DNA of 64,000 bases, from contig NZ_CP015910.2 in NCBI RefSeq assembly GCF_001676785.2, forward strand, positions 124,001 through 188,000, given 5' to 3'. A model generated the notes under the pieces. That model saw only the letters and a program-made list of their open reading frames with translations, searched no databases and had not been told where the DNA came from. Each line of letters starts with the position of its first letter. Position 1 is the stretch's first letter. This document shows positions 46,078 to 55,205 of the stretch, in pieces. The stretch comes from Brachyspira hyodysenteriae ATCC 27164. GTDB lineage: Bacteria; Spirochaetota; Brachyspiria; Brachyspirales; Brachyspiraceae. The translations under genes were made by a program, and so were the position numbers.

Positions 46078-48342
46078 ATGGCTAACAAATATAATCTTGC
46101 TGAACAAGAAAACATACTTGAAAGTGGTAATGAATTAGCAGCCATTGCAGCCGCTCAAATCAATTATCACGTTATGGGTTATTACCCAATCACTCCATCT
46201 ACTCAAATTGCTGAGTACTTGGATGAAATGAAAGCTAATGGAAGACACACTGTTTGCATGATCCCTGGTGACGGTGAACATGGTGCTGCTGGTATCTGTT
46301 ATGGTGCTACTACTGCTGGCGGTAGAGTATTCAATGCTACTTCTGCTAACGGTCTTCTTTTTGCTATGGAACAATTACCTGTTCAAGCAGGTACTAGATT
46401 CCCTATGGTATTAAACGTTGTAAACAGAACTGTTTCTGGTCCATTAGATATTAAATGTGACCAATCTGATATTATGATGGCTCTTAACACTGGTTGGATC
46501 ATCATTATGGCTCACACTACTCAGATGGTTTATGACTTCAATATCTTTGCTTTAAAAATCGCTGAAAGAGCTAAACTTCCTATCATAGTTTCTTCTGACG
46601 GATTCTTTACTTCTCACCAGAAGAAAAAAATACACTTATTCAAAAATGATAAGGATGTACAAGACTTCTTAGGTACTTATACTCCTGAAGTTACTTCAGT
46701 TGAACCAGGAAAAAATCCTGTTACAATTGGACCTTACATGAACGAAGATGAGTTAACTGGAAGTAAATTACAGCTTTCTCAAGCTTTAGAAGATTCTAGA
46801 GCTATTATCTTAGATGTATTTGAAGAGTTTGCTTCTCTTTCTGGAAGAAAATACTCTCCTATAGAAACTTACAACATGGAAGGTGCTGAAGTTGCTTTAA
46901 TGCTTTGCGGTTCTGCTTATGAAACTGGCACTTTAGCTGTTGACGAAATGAAAAAAGCTAATCCTAACCTTAAAATAGGTGCATTTGCTATCACTCAAAT
47001 TCGTCCTTTCCCTGAAAAAGAATTACAAAAATTATTAGCTAATGTTAAAGTTGTAGTAGTAGGTGACAGACAAGATTCATACTCTGGTATGGGCGGTAAT
47101 ATGTCTACTGAAATCAGAGCTGCTTTGAAAAACGATGTAAACAATAAATCTTCTATTGTGAGCAGAGTTTATGGTCTTGGCGGTACTGAATTTACTCTTG
47201 AAAAAGCTAAAGAATTATTTGAATTAGGTTTAAAAGAATTAGCTAACCCTGGTTCTGTTGAAAAACATTCTTACTTAGAACAATATATGGGTCATGCTGG
47301 TGTTGAAATGAAACCTATACATGAACCTCTTACTTTAGAGAGCCAAAAATCTGGTATTACTGTTACTATGAACGAACAAACTCATAAACTTGAAGTTAAA
47401 GTTCCACCTCTTAGAGAATTAACTGGTAAAGCTTATCGTTATGCTCAAGGTCATGGTGCTTGTAACGGTTGCGGTATCTTCTCTGGTATCAATACTTTCA
47501 TGAAAGGTATCGAAGGTGAGGTTGTTCTTTTAGTACATACTGGTTGTTCTATGGTTGTTACTACTGGTTATCCTTACAGCTCTTATAGAACTACTTATGT
47601 TCACAACTTATTCCAAAACGGTGCTGCTACTCTTTCTGGTGTTGTTGAAATGTATCATGAAAGAAAAAGAAGAGGAGAAATTCAAGGACCTGAAGATCCT
47701 ACTTTCATAATGGTTACTGGTGACGGTGGTCATGACATAGGTATGGGACCTTCTATCGGTGCTGCTATTAGAAATCACAAAATGATTATATTAGAATATG
47801 ATAATGAAGGATACATGAACACTGGTAACCAATTATCATTCTCTACTCCTATAGGACATAGAACTTCTACTTCTAACGTTGGTAAAGCTGAAGTTGGTAA
47901 ACAGTTTAACCACAAAGATGTTGCTCAAATCTTCGCTGGTTGTCATATACCTTATGTTGCTACTGGATGTGAATCTTATCCTTTAGATTTGATCAAGAAA
48001 GCTGCTAAAGCTCAGTGGTATGCTAATCATCATGGTACTGCTTTTGTTAAACTTCTTATCGCTTGTCCATTGAACTGGAAATCTCCTGATGATATGGGTA
48101 AAGATGTTATTAAAGCTGCTGTTGATTGCTGCTTCTTCCCATTATATGAAGTTGAACATGGTATCACTACTATTACTACTATGGTAGCTGATGATAAGAA
48201 AATACCTGTTACTGAATGGTTGAAAATGATGGGTAAAACTAAACACCTTCTTAAACATCAAGACTTACTTGACTCTTTCCAAAAAGAAGTTGACAGAAGA
48301 TGGACTAGAATCAAAGCTATGCATGAAAGTCCTGTTCTATAA
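46078..48342 (+). CDS. 2-Oxoacid:ferredoxin oxidoreductase, fused alpha and beta subunits
   Basis: The 754-residue protein has alpha domains in the first 430 residues (GYYPITPSTQIAEYLDEM, the conserved YPITPST; PGDGEHGAAGICYGA; domain II ending in DRQDSYSGMGG). The beta domain follows, with a GHGACNGCGI cluster motif and TPP-binding GDGGHDIGMG, then NEGYMNTGNQLS. The iron-sulfur Cys of CNGCG, C of HTGCS and a later C fit the beta subunit. It differs from the usual single-chain pyruvate oxidoreductase (about 1190 residues) because gamma-delta are on a separate gene upstream. Pyruvate is the likeliest substrate from expression and metabolism, but this is not proven by sequence. A terminator follows. 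Confidence 0.9.
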   Translation: MANKYNLAEQENILESGNELAAIAAAQINYHVMGYYPITPSTQIAEYLDEMKANGRHTVCMIPGDGEHGAAGICYGATTAGGRVFNATSANGLLFAMEQLPVQAGTRFPMVLNVVNRTVSGPLDIKCDQSDIMMALNTGWIIIMAHTTQMVYDFNIFALKIAERAKLPIIVSSDGFFTSHQKKKIHLFKNDKDVQDFLGTYTPEVTSVEPGKNPVTIGPYMNEDELTGSKLQLSQALEDSRAIILDVFEEFASLSGRKYSPIETYNMEGAEVALMLCGSAYETGTLAVDEMKKANPNLKIGAFAITQIRPFPEKELQKLLANVKVVVVGDRQDSYSGMGGNMSTEIRAALKNDVNNKSSIVSRVYGLGGTEFTLEKAKELFELGLKELANPGSVEKHSYLEQYMGHAGVEMKPIHEPLTLESQKSGITVTMNEQTHKLEVKVPPLRELTGKAYRYAQGHGACNGCGIFSGINTFMKGIEGEVVLLVHTGCSMVVTTGYPYSSYRTTYVHNLFQNGAATLSGVVEMYHERKRRGEIQGPEDPTFIMVTGDGGHDIGMGPSIGAAIRNHKMIILEYDNEGYMNTGNQLSFSTPIGHRTSTSNVGKAEVGKQFNHKDVAQIFAGCHIPYVATGCESYPLDLIKKAAKAQWYANHHGTAFVKLLIACPLNWKSPDDMGKDVIKAAVDCCFFPLYEVEHGITTITTMVADDKKIPVTEWLKMMGKTKHLLKHQDLLDSFQKEVDRRWTRIKAMHESPVL

Positions 48343-48377
48343 TAAGTTAATAGCTTAGAAATAGAATATAAATAAAG

Positions 48378-48421
48378 ATAACGGTTGTTAATTAAATATT
48401 AGCAGCCGTTATTTTTGTTTT
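48378..48421 (+). terminator. Terminator of the oxidoreductase operon
   Basis: ATAACGGTTGTTAA (48378-) pairs with TTAGCAGCCGTTAT (ending 48412) with U-G pairs, followed by TTTTGTTTTT. Confidence 0.85.
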
Positions 48422-48438
48422 TAAACTTTATTATGAAT

Positions 48439-48765
48439 CCCACCCATTATGCTTATAAATTTAAATTAAAAATTTTAACTTCTTTTTTCTTTATTGCTTA
48501 ATCTGAAAATATAGCTCCCACCATAGGCTTATTTAAATTTTTTATTTCCACACCGCACGAAGTGTGAAACTATAAATATAAACTAATTTATAAATACAAT
48601 TTTTACTGTAAAAAATAAATAAGTTAAACGTGCGTTAAATATGTTTTTAAATTTAAATAACACTTGGGCGGGTGCTAACATTTCTAATAAAACAATAAAG
48701 TTAATTTAAGTTAAAATGTGTAGATTAAGCAGAAAATTTTAAAGGGTGGGGTTGTAAATAAATTC
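48439..48765. repeat. Modular intergenic repeat, copy 5 (mirror-like)
   Basis: The order is: C-rich arm CCCACCCATTATGC (48439), AGCTCCCACCATAGGCTTA (about 48513), ACACCGCACGAAGTG (about 48550), TTAAACGTGCGTTAA (about 48624-48638), CACTTGGGCGGGTGCTAACA (48661-48680), AAAGGGTGGGGTTGTAAATA (about 48741-48760). The six modules mirror each other around the CGCACG/CGTGCG pair, as if two units met head to head. It lies between the oxidoreductase terminator and pepT, which run the same way. Confidence 0.75.
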
Positions 48766-48832
48766 AAAAATCATGTATTGAATTATTAAATAATTTTGTT
48801 AACATATAGGTATTATTTTTAAGGACTATTAT

Positions 48833-50059
48833 ATGAAAACTTATGAGAGATTTATAAAATATACATCTTTTAATACTACTTCAAACAGCAGAAATGAGAA
48901 TCAAACTCCAAGTACAGAAGGACAAAGAGTATTTGCTGAATATTTAGTAAATGAATTAAAAACAATGGGTATTGATAATGCTTATGTCGATGATAAATCT
49001 TTTGTATATGCATCAATACCTGCTTCTAAAGGAAAAGAGAATAAACCTAAATTGGGATTCATTGCACATCTAGATACAAATGAAGATGCACCGGGAGAAA
49101 ATATAAAAACTAATATTATCAAAAATTATGACGGTAAAGATATTGTTTTAAATAAAGAAAAAAATATAGTTTTGAGCAGCAGAGAATTTAATAATTTAAA
49201 TAAATATATAGGCAATGATTTAATAGTAACAGATGGAACTACTCTTTTAGGTGCTGATGATAAGGCCGGTATTGCAGAAATTATGACTATGGCTGAAATT
49301 CTAATGAATGATAAAAGTATAGAACATGGAGAAATAAAAATAGCTTTCACTCCAGATGAAGAAATAGGAGAGGGAATAGAATATTTTGATATTGATAAGT
49401 TTAATGCAGATTTTGCTTATACTATAGACGGAGGAGAGATTGGAGAAATAGAGTATGAGAATTTCAATGCTGCCTCTTGTAAGATAACAGTTAATGGTGT
49501 CAATGTACATCCAGGATATTCTAAAAATAAAATGAAGAATGCTATTTTATTTGCAATGGAATTTAATTCTATGCTTCCAGCAGAACAAAAACCTCAGTAT
49601 ACAGAAAAGTATGAAGGTTTTTATCATCTATCATATATAGAAGGTACTGAAGAGAAAGCAGAACTTGAATATATTATAAGAGATCATGATTTAGAGAAGT
49701 TTAATCAGAAAAAAGAATTAATAAAAGATATTTGTGATTTTCTAAATAAGAAATATGTGGATAATACATTCATTTATAATATTAAAGATAGCTATTTTAA
49801 TATGAAAGAAAAAATACTTCCTCATATGCATTTGATAGATAATGCTAAAAAAGCTTTTAATGAATGCGGTATAAAAGAAAAAATTGTACCTATTAGAGGA
49901 GGTACTGATGGTGCTAGATTATCTTTTAGAGGATTGCCTTGTCCGAATCTATCAGCCGGAGGAGAAAATTTTCATAGCAGATTTGAATACATTCCTGTTC
50001 AGTCTTTAGAAAAAATGACAGAGGTTATATTAAAAATAGTAAGCATATATTCTAATTAA
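48833..50059 (+). CDS. pepT: Peptidase T (tripeptide aminopeptidase)
   Basis: The 408-residue protein is an M20-family zinc peptidase. It starts TYERFIKYTSFNTTSNS and has the zinc-ligand motifs FIAHLDTNEDAPG (His80 region), GADDKAGIAEIM (Asp bridging both zincs), DEEIGEG (catalytic Glu pair) and DGGEIGEIEYENFNAAS. PIRGGTDGARLSFRGLPCPNLSAGGENFHSRFEY near the end, cited here in part as RGGTDGARLSF, is typical of PepT. It removes N-terminal residues from tripeptides. It is a single gene flanked on both sides by intergenic repeats. Confidence 0.95.
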   Translation: MKTYERFIKYTSFNTTSNSRNENQTPSTEGQRVFAEYLVNELKTMGIDNAYVDDKSFVYASIPASKGKENKPKLGFIAHLDTNEDAPGENIKTNIIKNYDGKDIVLNKEKNIVLSSREFNNLNKYIGNDLIVTDGTTLLGADDKAGIAEIMTMAEILMNDKSIEHGEIKIAFTPDEEIGEGIEYFDIDKFNADFAYTIDGGEIGEIEYENFNAASCKITVNGVNVHPGYSKNKMKNAILFAMEFNSMLPAEQKPQYTEKYEGFYHLSYIEGTEEKAELEYIIRDHDLEKFNQKKELIKDICDFLNKKYVDNTFIYNIKDSYFNMKEKILPHMHLIDNAKKAFNECGIKEKIVPIRGGTDGARLSFRGLPCPNLSAGGENFHSRFEYIPVQSLEKMTEVILKIVSIYSN

Positions 50060-50076
50060 ATTAAAAAATAATAAAG

Positions 50077-50316
50077 TGAGCGGGTATGTATTAAGTTTTA
50101 AAATTTACTTACATATGCCCGCCCTTTAGGATTTTTAATTTATTCTGTAATTTTTAAATTATTTTTCTTTTTTATTTCAAACAGTTATTTTAGCTGCCCA
50201 CCCAAGATTTATTTAAATTTTTATGGTATACACCGCACGCAGAATAATGTTTAAAATTTATGCTAATTAAAAATCGAAATTTTATTTATATTAAAAAATA
50301 AGCTCACCGTACGTTA
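50077..50316. repeat. Modular intergenic repeat, copy 6
   Basis: The palindrome runs from GAGCGGGTATGTATTAAG to CATATGCCCGCCCTTTAGG (50077-50129). It is followed by AGCTGCCCACCCAAGATTTA (about 50191-50210), TACACCGCACGCAGAA (about 50229-50244) and GCTCACCGTACGTTAA (50302-50317). Spacing between modules matches copies 3, 4 and 7. It lies between pepT and the cystine symporter gene, which run in the same direction. Confidence 0.8.
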
Positions 50317-50400
50317 AAGAGTCCTGATTATAAGACTATCAATTTTTTCAAAACTATATTATATTAGAACGCATTAAAAATATTAAAAGGAAGTATTTAT

Positions 50401-51804
50401 ATGGGACTTTATATTGTAATTAATGTTATAATATTGTTGGCTCTAATTGGACTGCTATATTTTATGCAAAAGAAGCATATGAATTTCACAATTAGAGTAT
50501 TGTCAGCTTTAGTTTTAGGCTTGGCTTTGGGATTTGTACTTAGAACTGTTTATGCATCAAATATGGAAATAGTAAATCAAAGTATTGTTTGGTATAATGT
50601 AGTAGGTAACGGTTATGTAAGACTTCTACAAATGTTAGTCATGCCTTTGATTTTTGTTTCTATTACTATGGCACTTATTAATATAAAAGGCAATAGTAAC
50701 AATCTAGGTAAAATGACTATGATAATCATCGCTGTACTAATGATAACAACAGCAATATCTGCTTTAGTAGGATTTTTAGCAGCTAAAGGTTTTGGTTTAG
50801 ATGCTTCAAAACTTCAGTCATTGGTAGGAGATATATCAAAAGGGGCTTCAAATTATGAGGGAAGATTGGAAGAGTTTTCATCAAGACCTGTCCCTCAGCA
50901 ATTATTAGATATTATACCTACAAATCCATTTGCAGCATTAGCCGGTATGGGAGGATCGCCTACACTTTCAGTTGTATTTTTTGCAGCTTTAGTGGGTTCT
51001 TCTGCTTTGGGACTTAGAAAGAAAAAGCCTGAAGTATTTGAATTCTTTCAAAAGATTATGCAGTCTTTACATGATGTTGTTATGAAGATAGTAGCTTTCG
51101 TTATGAGATTAACTCCATTCGGTGTATTAGCTCTTATGGCTAAATTCATGGCTACTAGCGATTTGAATGCATTCGCTCAATTAGGTCAATTCCTTTTAGC
51201 TTCTTATATATCCATAATAATTATGCTTATAGTTCATAGTATAATACTTATGATATTTGGATATAATCCTATCAAATATTACACTAAAGCATTTACAGTT
51301 TTAACATTTGCTTTCTCATCAAGAACAAGTGCAGGTACTTTGCCTTTAACTGTTTCAGCTTTAAAAGATAAAATGGGGATATCTGAAGGAGTTTCAAATT
51401 TATCAGCTTCTCTTGCCGTAACTATAGGGCAGAATGGATGTGCTGGTATTTATCCTGCTATGGTAGTTGCTATGATTGCACCTACTTTAGGAATTAATCC
51501 TCTTGAACCTGCATTCTTAATAAAAGCTGTTATAATAATTGCTATTGGAAGTTTTGGTATTGCCGGAGTTGGAGGAGGTGCTACAAATGCTGCTTTGATT
51601 ACACTTTCAGCTTTAGGTTTTCCTGTGGGATTGGTAGCTATACTTTTAGGAATAGAGCCTCTTATTGATATGGGAAGAACTATGCTTAATGTTAATGATG
51701 GTATGGTTACTGCTGCTGTTACAGGAAAAATCTGCAAGGAAGTGGATATGGACAAATTCAATTCTAGTGATAATACCGGTTCTAATGAAGCGGAAGCTAT
51801 GTAA
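50401..51804 (+). CDS. tcyP: Dicarboxylate/amino acid:cation symporter, probable L-cystine importer (TcyP type)
   Basis: The 467-residue membrane protein belongs to the DAACS family. It has VLVMPLIFVSITMALINI near residue 80, a serine-rich region FAFSSRTSAGTLPLTVSAL (helical hairpin 1), and NGCAGIYPAMV and VGGGATNAALITLSALGFPVGLVAILLGIEPLIDMGRT, cited as GGGATNAALITL and EPLIDMGRT. The overall length and N-terminal layout fit TcyP/YdjN cystine transporters better than glutamate or C4-dicarboxylate carriers. It uses Na+ or H+ to bring the substrate in. The substrate is inferred. A GGAAG site precedes the ATG. Confidence 0.83.
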   Translation: MGLYIVINVIILLALIGLLYFMQKKHMNFTIRVLSALVLGLALGFVLRTVYASNMEIVNQSIVWYNVVGNGYVRLLQMLVMPLIFVSITMALINIKGNSNNLGKMTMIIIAVLMITTAISALVGFLAAKGFGLDASKLQSLVGDISKGASNYEGRLEEFSSRPVPQQLLDIIPTNPFAALAGMGGSPTLSVVFFAALVGSSALGLRKKKPEVFEFFQKIMQSLHDVVMKIVAFVMRLTPFGVLALMAKFMATSDLNAFAQLGQFLLASYISIIIMLIVHSIILMIFGYNPIKYYTKAFTVLTFAFSSRTSAGTLPLTVSALKDKMGISEGVSNLSASLAVTIGQNGCAGIYPAMVVAMIAPTLGINPLEPAFLIKAVIIIAIGSFGIAGVGGGATNAALITLSALGFPVGLVAILLGIEPLIDMGRTMLNVNDGMVTAAVTGKICKEVDMDKFNSSDNTGSNEAEAM

Positions 51805-51831
51805 TTAATTAAAATATTATAATAAAAGTTT

Positions 51832-51866
51832 TAGGTATTCCAAACAAATTGGGATACCTATTTTTA
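51832..51866 (+). terminator. Terminator of the cystine symporter gene
   Basis: TAGGTATTCC (51832-51841) pairs with GGGATACCTA (51851-51860), followed by TTTTTAT. Confidence 0.88.
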
Positions 51867-51965
51867 TATTAAATATCAAAATTCTAATAAACGCATGATG
51901 AACAAAATTTAAAAACATAATAAAATTTGAATTATAATATAAATTTATATTTTTAGTTTTGTTAT

Positions 51966-52322
51966 GGTTGCGGTATATTCTCTATAAATTTAAAAAAAAC
52001 TTGGGTGGGTGGCTAAAATAACATGTTAAAACTAAAAAGAAAAATAATTTAAAAATGACAGAATAAATTAAAAAGTCTAAAGGGTGGGAAAATGTAATTA
52101 AGTTTTAAAGCTTTATTTACATACCCCACCCTTTATTCTTTATTGCTGTAATCTGCTATTTTCAATTTATTTATACTTAAAGCTAATGAAGAAATTATAG
52201 CACCCGCCCAAGTGCAGATTAGATTTTTAATTTAATACACCGCACGATTTATCTATTTTTATATATAGCAAAATTTGAATACTAAATTAATTTATATTTT
52301 TTATTTAGTTTACCGTGCGTAA
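51966..52322. repeat. Modular intergenic repeat, copy 7 (most complete)
   Basis: From left: TGCGGTATATT, then TTTAAAAAAAACTTGGGTGGGTGGCTAA (about 51989-52016). The central palindrome follows with arms AAAGGGTGGGAAAATGTAAT and ATTTACATACCCCACCCTTT (52079-52133), then TAGCACCCGCCCAAGTGC (about 52198-52214), TACACCGCACGATT (about 52236-52249) and AGTTTACCGTGCGTAAAT ending beside the TPR gene's stop codon (52324). The two GGGTGGG/CCCGCCC arms outside the palindrome also pair with each other, giving a nested inverted repeat. Confidence 0.8.
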
Positions 52323-52323
52323 A

Positions 52324-54726
52324 TTAAAACTCTATATTGTTATTAGCACAAAAATCTACAGCAGTTTTTATATTGTCTTTGGCTAATGAGATGATACATT
52401 TCTCTATTAATTTTTTATCATCTTTTTTAGCAAAGCTGTATGCATCAGAAAAATATTTGTAAGCCTCTTCATTAAAAATATTTTTCTTATTGTTCATTTT
52501 GTCTAATTGTATATAAATGTACGCTATGCTGTTATGAGCCAGAGCATGTTTACTATTTAGTTTTAAAGCATATCTAAAACATAATAAAGCATTATTATAG
52601 TATTTGTAAGCATTGTCATTATCTTTCATTGATAAATAAATATTAGCTAATTTTGTAGTGGTATATCCCATACTATCATAAATTGAAGCATTATTTAAAT
52701 TATCATTTATCTTTAAAGCTAATCCTTTTTCATAATATAATAAAGCATCATTGAGTAAATCTATAGCTCTTTGAGTACTGCCGTTTTTAAATTCATTGTT
52801 AGAATATTTTGTCTTTGAAAAACCTATGCCATTATAAGCATTAGCATATTTAGGATCAATTTCTAAAGCCCTTATATAATCTTCAAAAGCCTCATTATAA
52901 AGTTTTAATTCTACTTTGCTTAATCCTCTGTTATAATAAGCATCAATAGAAGATTTATCAGCTTCAATAACTTTAGTGTAGCAGTCTATAGCTTTTTGAT
53001 GCTCTTTCAAAGAATCATAACATATTCCTATATTAAAATAAGCATCTATTATAGTATTATCAATATCAATTACTTTATAAAAATCTTCTATAGCTTCATT
53101 GTATAATTCCATTTCAATTTCTGCTAAAGCCCTGTTATAATATGAATCAGGAGTATTTGGATCAAGTTCAATAACTCTTGCATAATATTTTAAAGCAGTT
53201 TCATATTCTTCTAAAGCATCATAAGATAAAGCTAAATGATAATTAGCATATACGCTTTCATTATCCATCTCTATTACTTTCTTGAAATCTTTAATAGCTA
53301 AGTCGTAATTACTATTTCTATAATGTATAAGACCTCTTTCATTGTATGCATTAATATAGTTAGGATCTAGTTCTATGGCTTTATTTATATATTGTAAAGC
53401 TTCATCTAGCTCATTTAAATATGAATTAGTAAGCCCTCTATAATAATAAAATTCACAGTCTCTATCATACAATGAAATAGCCCTATCAAAATCTTCTATA
53501 GCTTCTTTATATAAATGCATCCTGCCTTTTAGTAACGCTCTATTATTATATAAATATGCATCATTTTGTTCTAATTCTATTGCTTTATTATAATCCTCTA
53601 ATGCCTCATCATACATCTGCATTTCATTTTTTATAAGTCCTCTATTGTTGTATGAATAAGTATCTTCAGGATTTAATTCTATAGCCTTATTATAATCTTT
53701 TAAAGCATCTTCATATAGCTGTAAAGATTCTTCAGCTAATGCTCTGTTATAGTATGAATAATATATATCATCATTTATTTCTATTATTTTTGTATAATAA
53801 TTAATAGATTCTTTATAATTTCCTAACTTGTATTCTAGAAGTCCCATATCATTATATATGCTGATAATATTATCCTCGTCTGCATATTCTAATGCTTTTT
53901 TATAATCGTCCATAGCATCTTTATATAATTCTAAACTATTTTTAGTAAGCCCTCTGAAATAATAGGCATTAGAATAATTACCGTCTAATTCAATAGCTTT
54001 ATCAAAATCTTTAATGGCATCTTCATATAATCCTAAGAAAAATTCTGTTAAAGCTTTGGAATAATATGAATCACTGTCATAATCTCTTAATTCTACAATT
54101 TTATTAAAATCGGATAATGCTTCTTCATACATATTAAGATATCTTTTGGAATGTCCTCTGTAATAGTATGCATCATCGATTTCATCATCTAATAATAAAG
54201 CTATATCAAAGTTTTTTATGGCTTCCTGATATCTTCCCAAATAAAAATATCCTAATCCTATATAGTATATAGCTTCAGCATCATCTTCATTAAACTCTAA
54301 TACCTTCTTAAAATCTTTAATACCTTCTTCATATTTTCCTAAATATGATTTAGAATGTCCTCTATTGTAGTATGCATTTGATTTTTCCGGTGATAATTCT
54401 ATTACCTTATCAAAATCTTTAATAGCTTCCTCATAGTTTTTTAAATTGAAATATGATAGCCCTCTATTATAGTAAGTATCTACTAAAATATTATGAGTAT
54501 TATTTATATCTTCATCATTTATATTTTTTCCTTCTTCCTCATCTTCATTATCATAAGAATCACTATATATTATAAATTCGCTGTCTGAATATGCGATAAT
54601 ATCTCTATTATATATATCTATCACCTCATCTAAATACTTTATTGCTTTTTCATAATCTTTACTGATAAAGGCATCATTTCCCAAATCAAATAGTCTTTCT
54701 ATATTCTTTTTATCATCCATATTCAT
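52324..54726 (-). CDS. Large tetratricopeptide-repeat protein
   Basis: The protein has about 800 residues made of some 17 to 20 TPR units of 34 residues, almost without other domains (for example AYYNRGLSKVELKLYNEAFEDYIRALEIDPKYA, cited here as its pattern AYYNRGL...AxxDxxxALExDP). An acidic loop of about 40 residues interrupts the second unit. The last units are stretched and irregular. There is no signal peptide or membrane helix, so it is probably a cytoplasmic scaffold. I chose the ATG at 54726, with GGAG 9 bases upstream. The partner proteins are unknown. Its stop codon touches repeat copy 7, and it is transcribed away from the kor operon. Confidence 0.88.
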   Translation of the reverse strand: MNMDDKKNIERLFDLGNDAFISKDYEKAIKYLDEVIDIYNRDIIAYSDSEFIIYSDSYDNEDEEEGKNINDEDINNTHNILVDTYYNRGLSYFNLKNYEEAIKDFDKVIELSPEKSNAYYNRGHSKSYLGKYEEGIKDFKKVLEFNEDDAEAIYYIGLGYFYLGRYQEAIKNFDIALLLDDEIDDAYYYRGHSKRYLNMYEEALSDFNKIVELRDYDSDSYYSKALTEFFLGLYEDAIKDFDKAIELDGNYSNAYYFRGLTKNSLELYKDAMDDYKKALEYADEDNIISIYNDMGLLEYKLGNYKESINYYTKIIEINDDIYYSYYNRALAEESLQLYEDALKDYNKAIELNPEDTYSYNNRGLIKNEMQMYDEALEDYNKAIELEQNDAYLYNNRALLKGRMHLYKEAIEDFDRAISLYDRDCEFYYYRGLTNSYLNELDEALQYINKAIELDPNYINAYNERGLIHYRNSNYDLAIKDFKKVIEMDNESVYANYHLALSYDALEEYETALKYYARVIELDPNTPDSYYNRALAEIEMELYNEAIEDFYKVIDIDNTIIDAYFNIGICYDSLKEHQKAIDCYTKVIEADKSSIDAYYNRGLSKVELKLYNEAFEDYIRALEIDPKYANAYNGIGFSKTKYSNNEFKNGSTQRAIDLLNDALLYYEKGLALKINDNLNNASIYDSMGYTTTKLANIYLSMKDNDNAYKYYNNALLCFRYALKLNSKHALAHNSIAYIYIQLDKMNNKKNIFNEEAYKYFSDAYSFAKKDDKKLIEKCIISLAKDNIKTAVDFCANNNIEF

Positions 54727-54861
54727 CAATCATTACTCCAATAATAGCTTATCCTTATAATTATATACAAAATTACAATAATTACTATATATAATAGTTA
54801 ATATTATTCATAATAATAGTTAATACTATTCATTGATTTATTTTAATTTTTATCATAAATT

Positions 54862-54889
54862 TTGACAAATCAATATTTTTCAATATAAT
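54862..54889 (+). promoter_or_regulatory. Promoter of the kor operon
   Basis: TTGACA (54862-54867), a 16-base spacer and TATAAT (54884-54889), a near-perfect match. An inverted repeat, CGGTA-TTG-TACCG (54902-54914), covers the early transcribed region and may be a regulator site. Confidence 0.75.
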
Positions 54890-54971
54890 ATAATATTGTT
54901 CCGGTATTGTACCGAAATGTTTTTTTATTATATTATATTAATAAAGTTTAATATCAATAAAAGGAGGGTAT

Positions 54972-55205
54972 ATGGCTAAAGGTAGAGTTACTATTGATAG
55001 AGAACAATGTAAAGGATGTTCTAACTGCATATCTGTTTGTCCAACTAAGATACTGTATTTAGATAAAGAAAATATGAATTCTTGGGGGTATTATCCAGCA
55101 GCTGTTACTGATATGGAGAAATGTATAGGCTGTGCTAATTGTGCTATGATGTGTCCGGATATATGTATAACAGTTGAAAGGTTAGATAAAGAGGAGGCTA
55201 AATAA
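54972..55205 (+). CDS. korD: 2-Oxoacid:ferredoxin oxidoreductase, ferredoxin (delta) subunit
   Basis: The 77-residue protein carries two [4Fe-4S] motifs, CKGCSNCISVCP and CIGCANCAMMCPD, with little else. It passes electrons from the TPP enzyme to ferredoxin. It is first in korD-A-B-C; a strong AAAGGAGGG site lies 5 to 6 bases before the ATG. Its stop overlaps the first base of korA. The same subunit is fused to gamma in the other oxidoreductase at 45026. Confidence 0.92.
   Translation: MAKGRVTIDREQCKGCSNCISVCPTKILYLDKENMNSWGYYPAAVTDMEKCIGCANCAMMCPDICITVERLDKEEAK

Noticed and set aside
52324-54726. Secreted TPR protein
   Set aside because: There is no signal peptide, so a cytoplasmic location is more likely.
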